This document shows positions 63,902 through 64,000 of a stretch of DNA of 64,000 nucleotides, piece by piece. Both the position numbers and the translations under genes were made by a program. Source of the DNA: a virus; the IMG/VR virus record IMGVR_UViG_3300022937_003185, positions 30,240-94,239 of that record; one strand, written 5' to 3'. Within the stretch, counting starts at the first letter, position 1, and each line of letters opens with the position of its first letter. The notes beneath the pieces are model-generated. The model saw only the letters and a program-made list of their open reading frames with translations. It was not told the origin of the DNA and made no database searches.

Positions 63902-64000
63902 TGTTTCATACGTTCCTATAGATTGCCCAATTTGTAATTTAATGATCAGGGATACGAATGACGTAACAAGATATCATAGCTCTAAGTGTTGCGTTGATTG
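63885..64000 (+). CDS. Zinc-ribbon-like protein (3' truncated)
   Basis: The frame opens at the ATG at 63885, inside the end of the fusion gene (17-base overlap), with AAGGAC a few bases upstream, and runs off the window end; 38 residues are visible. DCPICNLMI and later SSKCCVD provide Cys-x2-Cys and Cys-Cys pairs with a nearby His, as in small zinc ribbons. Continued reading is needed for a family call. Confidence 0.6.
   Translation, partial: MSDAHDVSYVPIDCPICNLMIRDTNDVTRYHSSKCCVD

Overview
The window is a piece of a large tailed-phage genome of the T4 superfamily (myovirus). The evidence is a run of T4-type baseplate genes (hub gp5-like, gp25-like, gp6-like), a T4 gp55-like late sigma factor, an exact T4-type late promoter box (TATAAATA at 7991-7998), a gp61-like primase and a gp46/gp47-type recombination nuclease. 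All genes lie on the + strand. They are packed tightly, with many ATGA, GTGA and TAATG overlaps, and no gap exceeds about 130 bases. The host cannot be read from the sequence. The module types (long fibres, DNRLRE- and LamG-like virion proteins) resemble those of large marine myoviruses, which is only an impression. No tRNA, CRISPR array, integrase or transposon was seen.

Region 1 (1-12501) is a glycan-synthesis cassette. It holds three GT2-type glycosyltransferases, a galactosyltransferase-7-like enzyme, a StrG/PhyH-like 2-oxoglutarate oxygenase, a short DegT/DnrJ enzyme, two methyltransferase-like proteins, a GT10 fucosyltransferase, two sulfotransferases, a GDP-fucose-synthase-type reductase, a GT11 fucosyltransferase, a ColD-like PLP dehydratase with His in place of the catalytic Lys, and GDP-mannose 4,6-dehydratase. 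Together these can turn host GDP-mannose into GDP-L-fucose and/or GDP-L-colitose, transfer the sugar, and sulfate the product. This is the most unusual part of the window.

Region 2 (12530-17351) holds a Cas4/RecB-like nuclease, two GT4 glycosyltransferases, a small membrane protein, the late sigma factor and a small helical protein whose C-terminus resembles a sliding-clamp peptide. Region 3 (17358-34511) is baseplate: hub, a small spike-tip candidate, gp25, gp6 and four large peripheral structural proteins, one of 2209 residues. Region 4 (34536-45234) is fibres: a 2417-residue repeat fibre, a second fibre sharing modules with it, a DUF5659 protein, and a 468-residue fibre-like protein with codon use typical of very high expression and a double intrinsic terminator. 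Region 5 (45370-59238) holds eight further genes, mostly virion proteins and linked by shared N- or C-terminal motifs. Region 6 (59238-64000) is DNA metabolism: a RuvC-like nuclease, primase, a single-chain Mre11-Rad50 (gp47-gp46) fusion, and the start of a zinc-ribbon protein cut by the window end.
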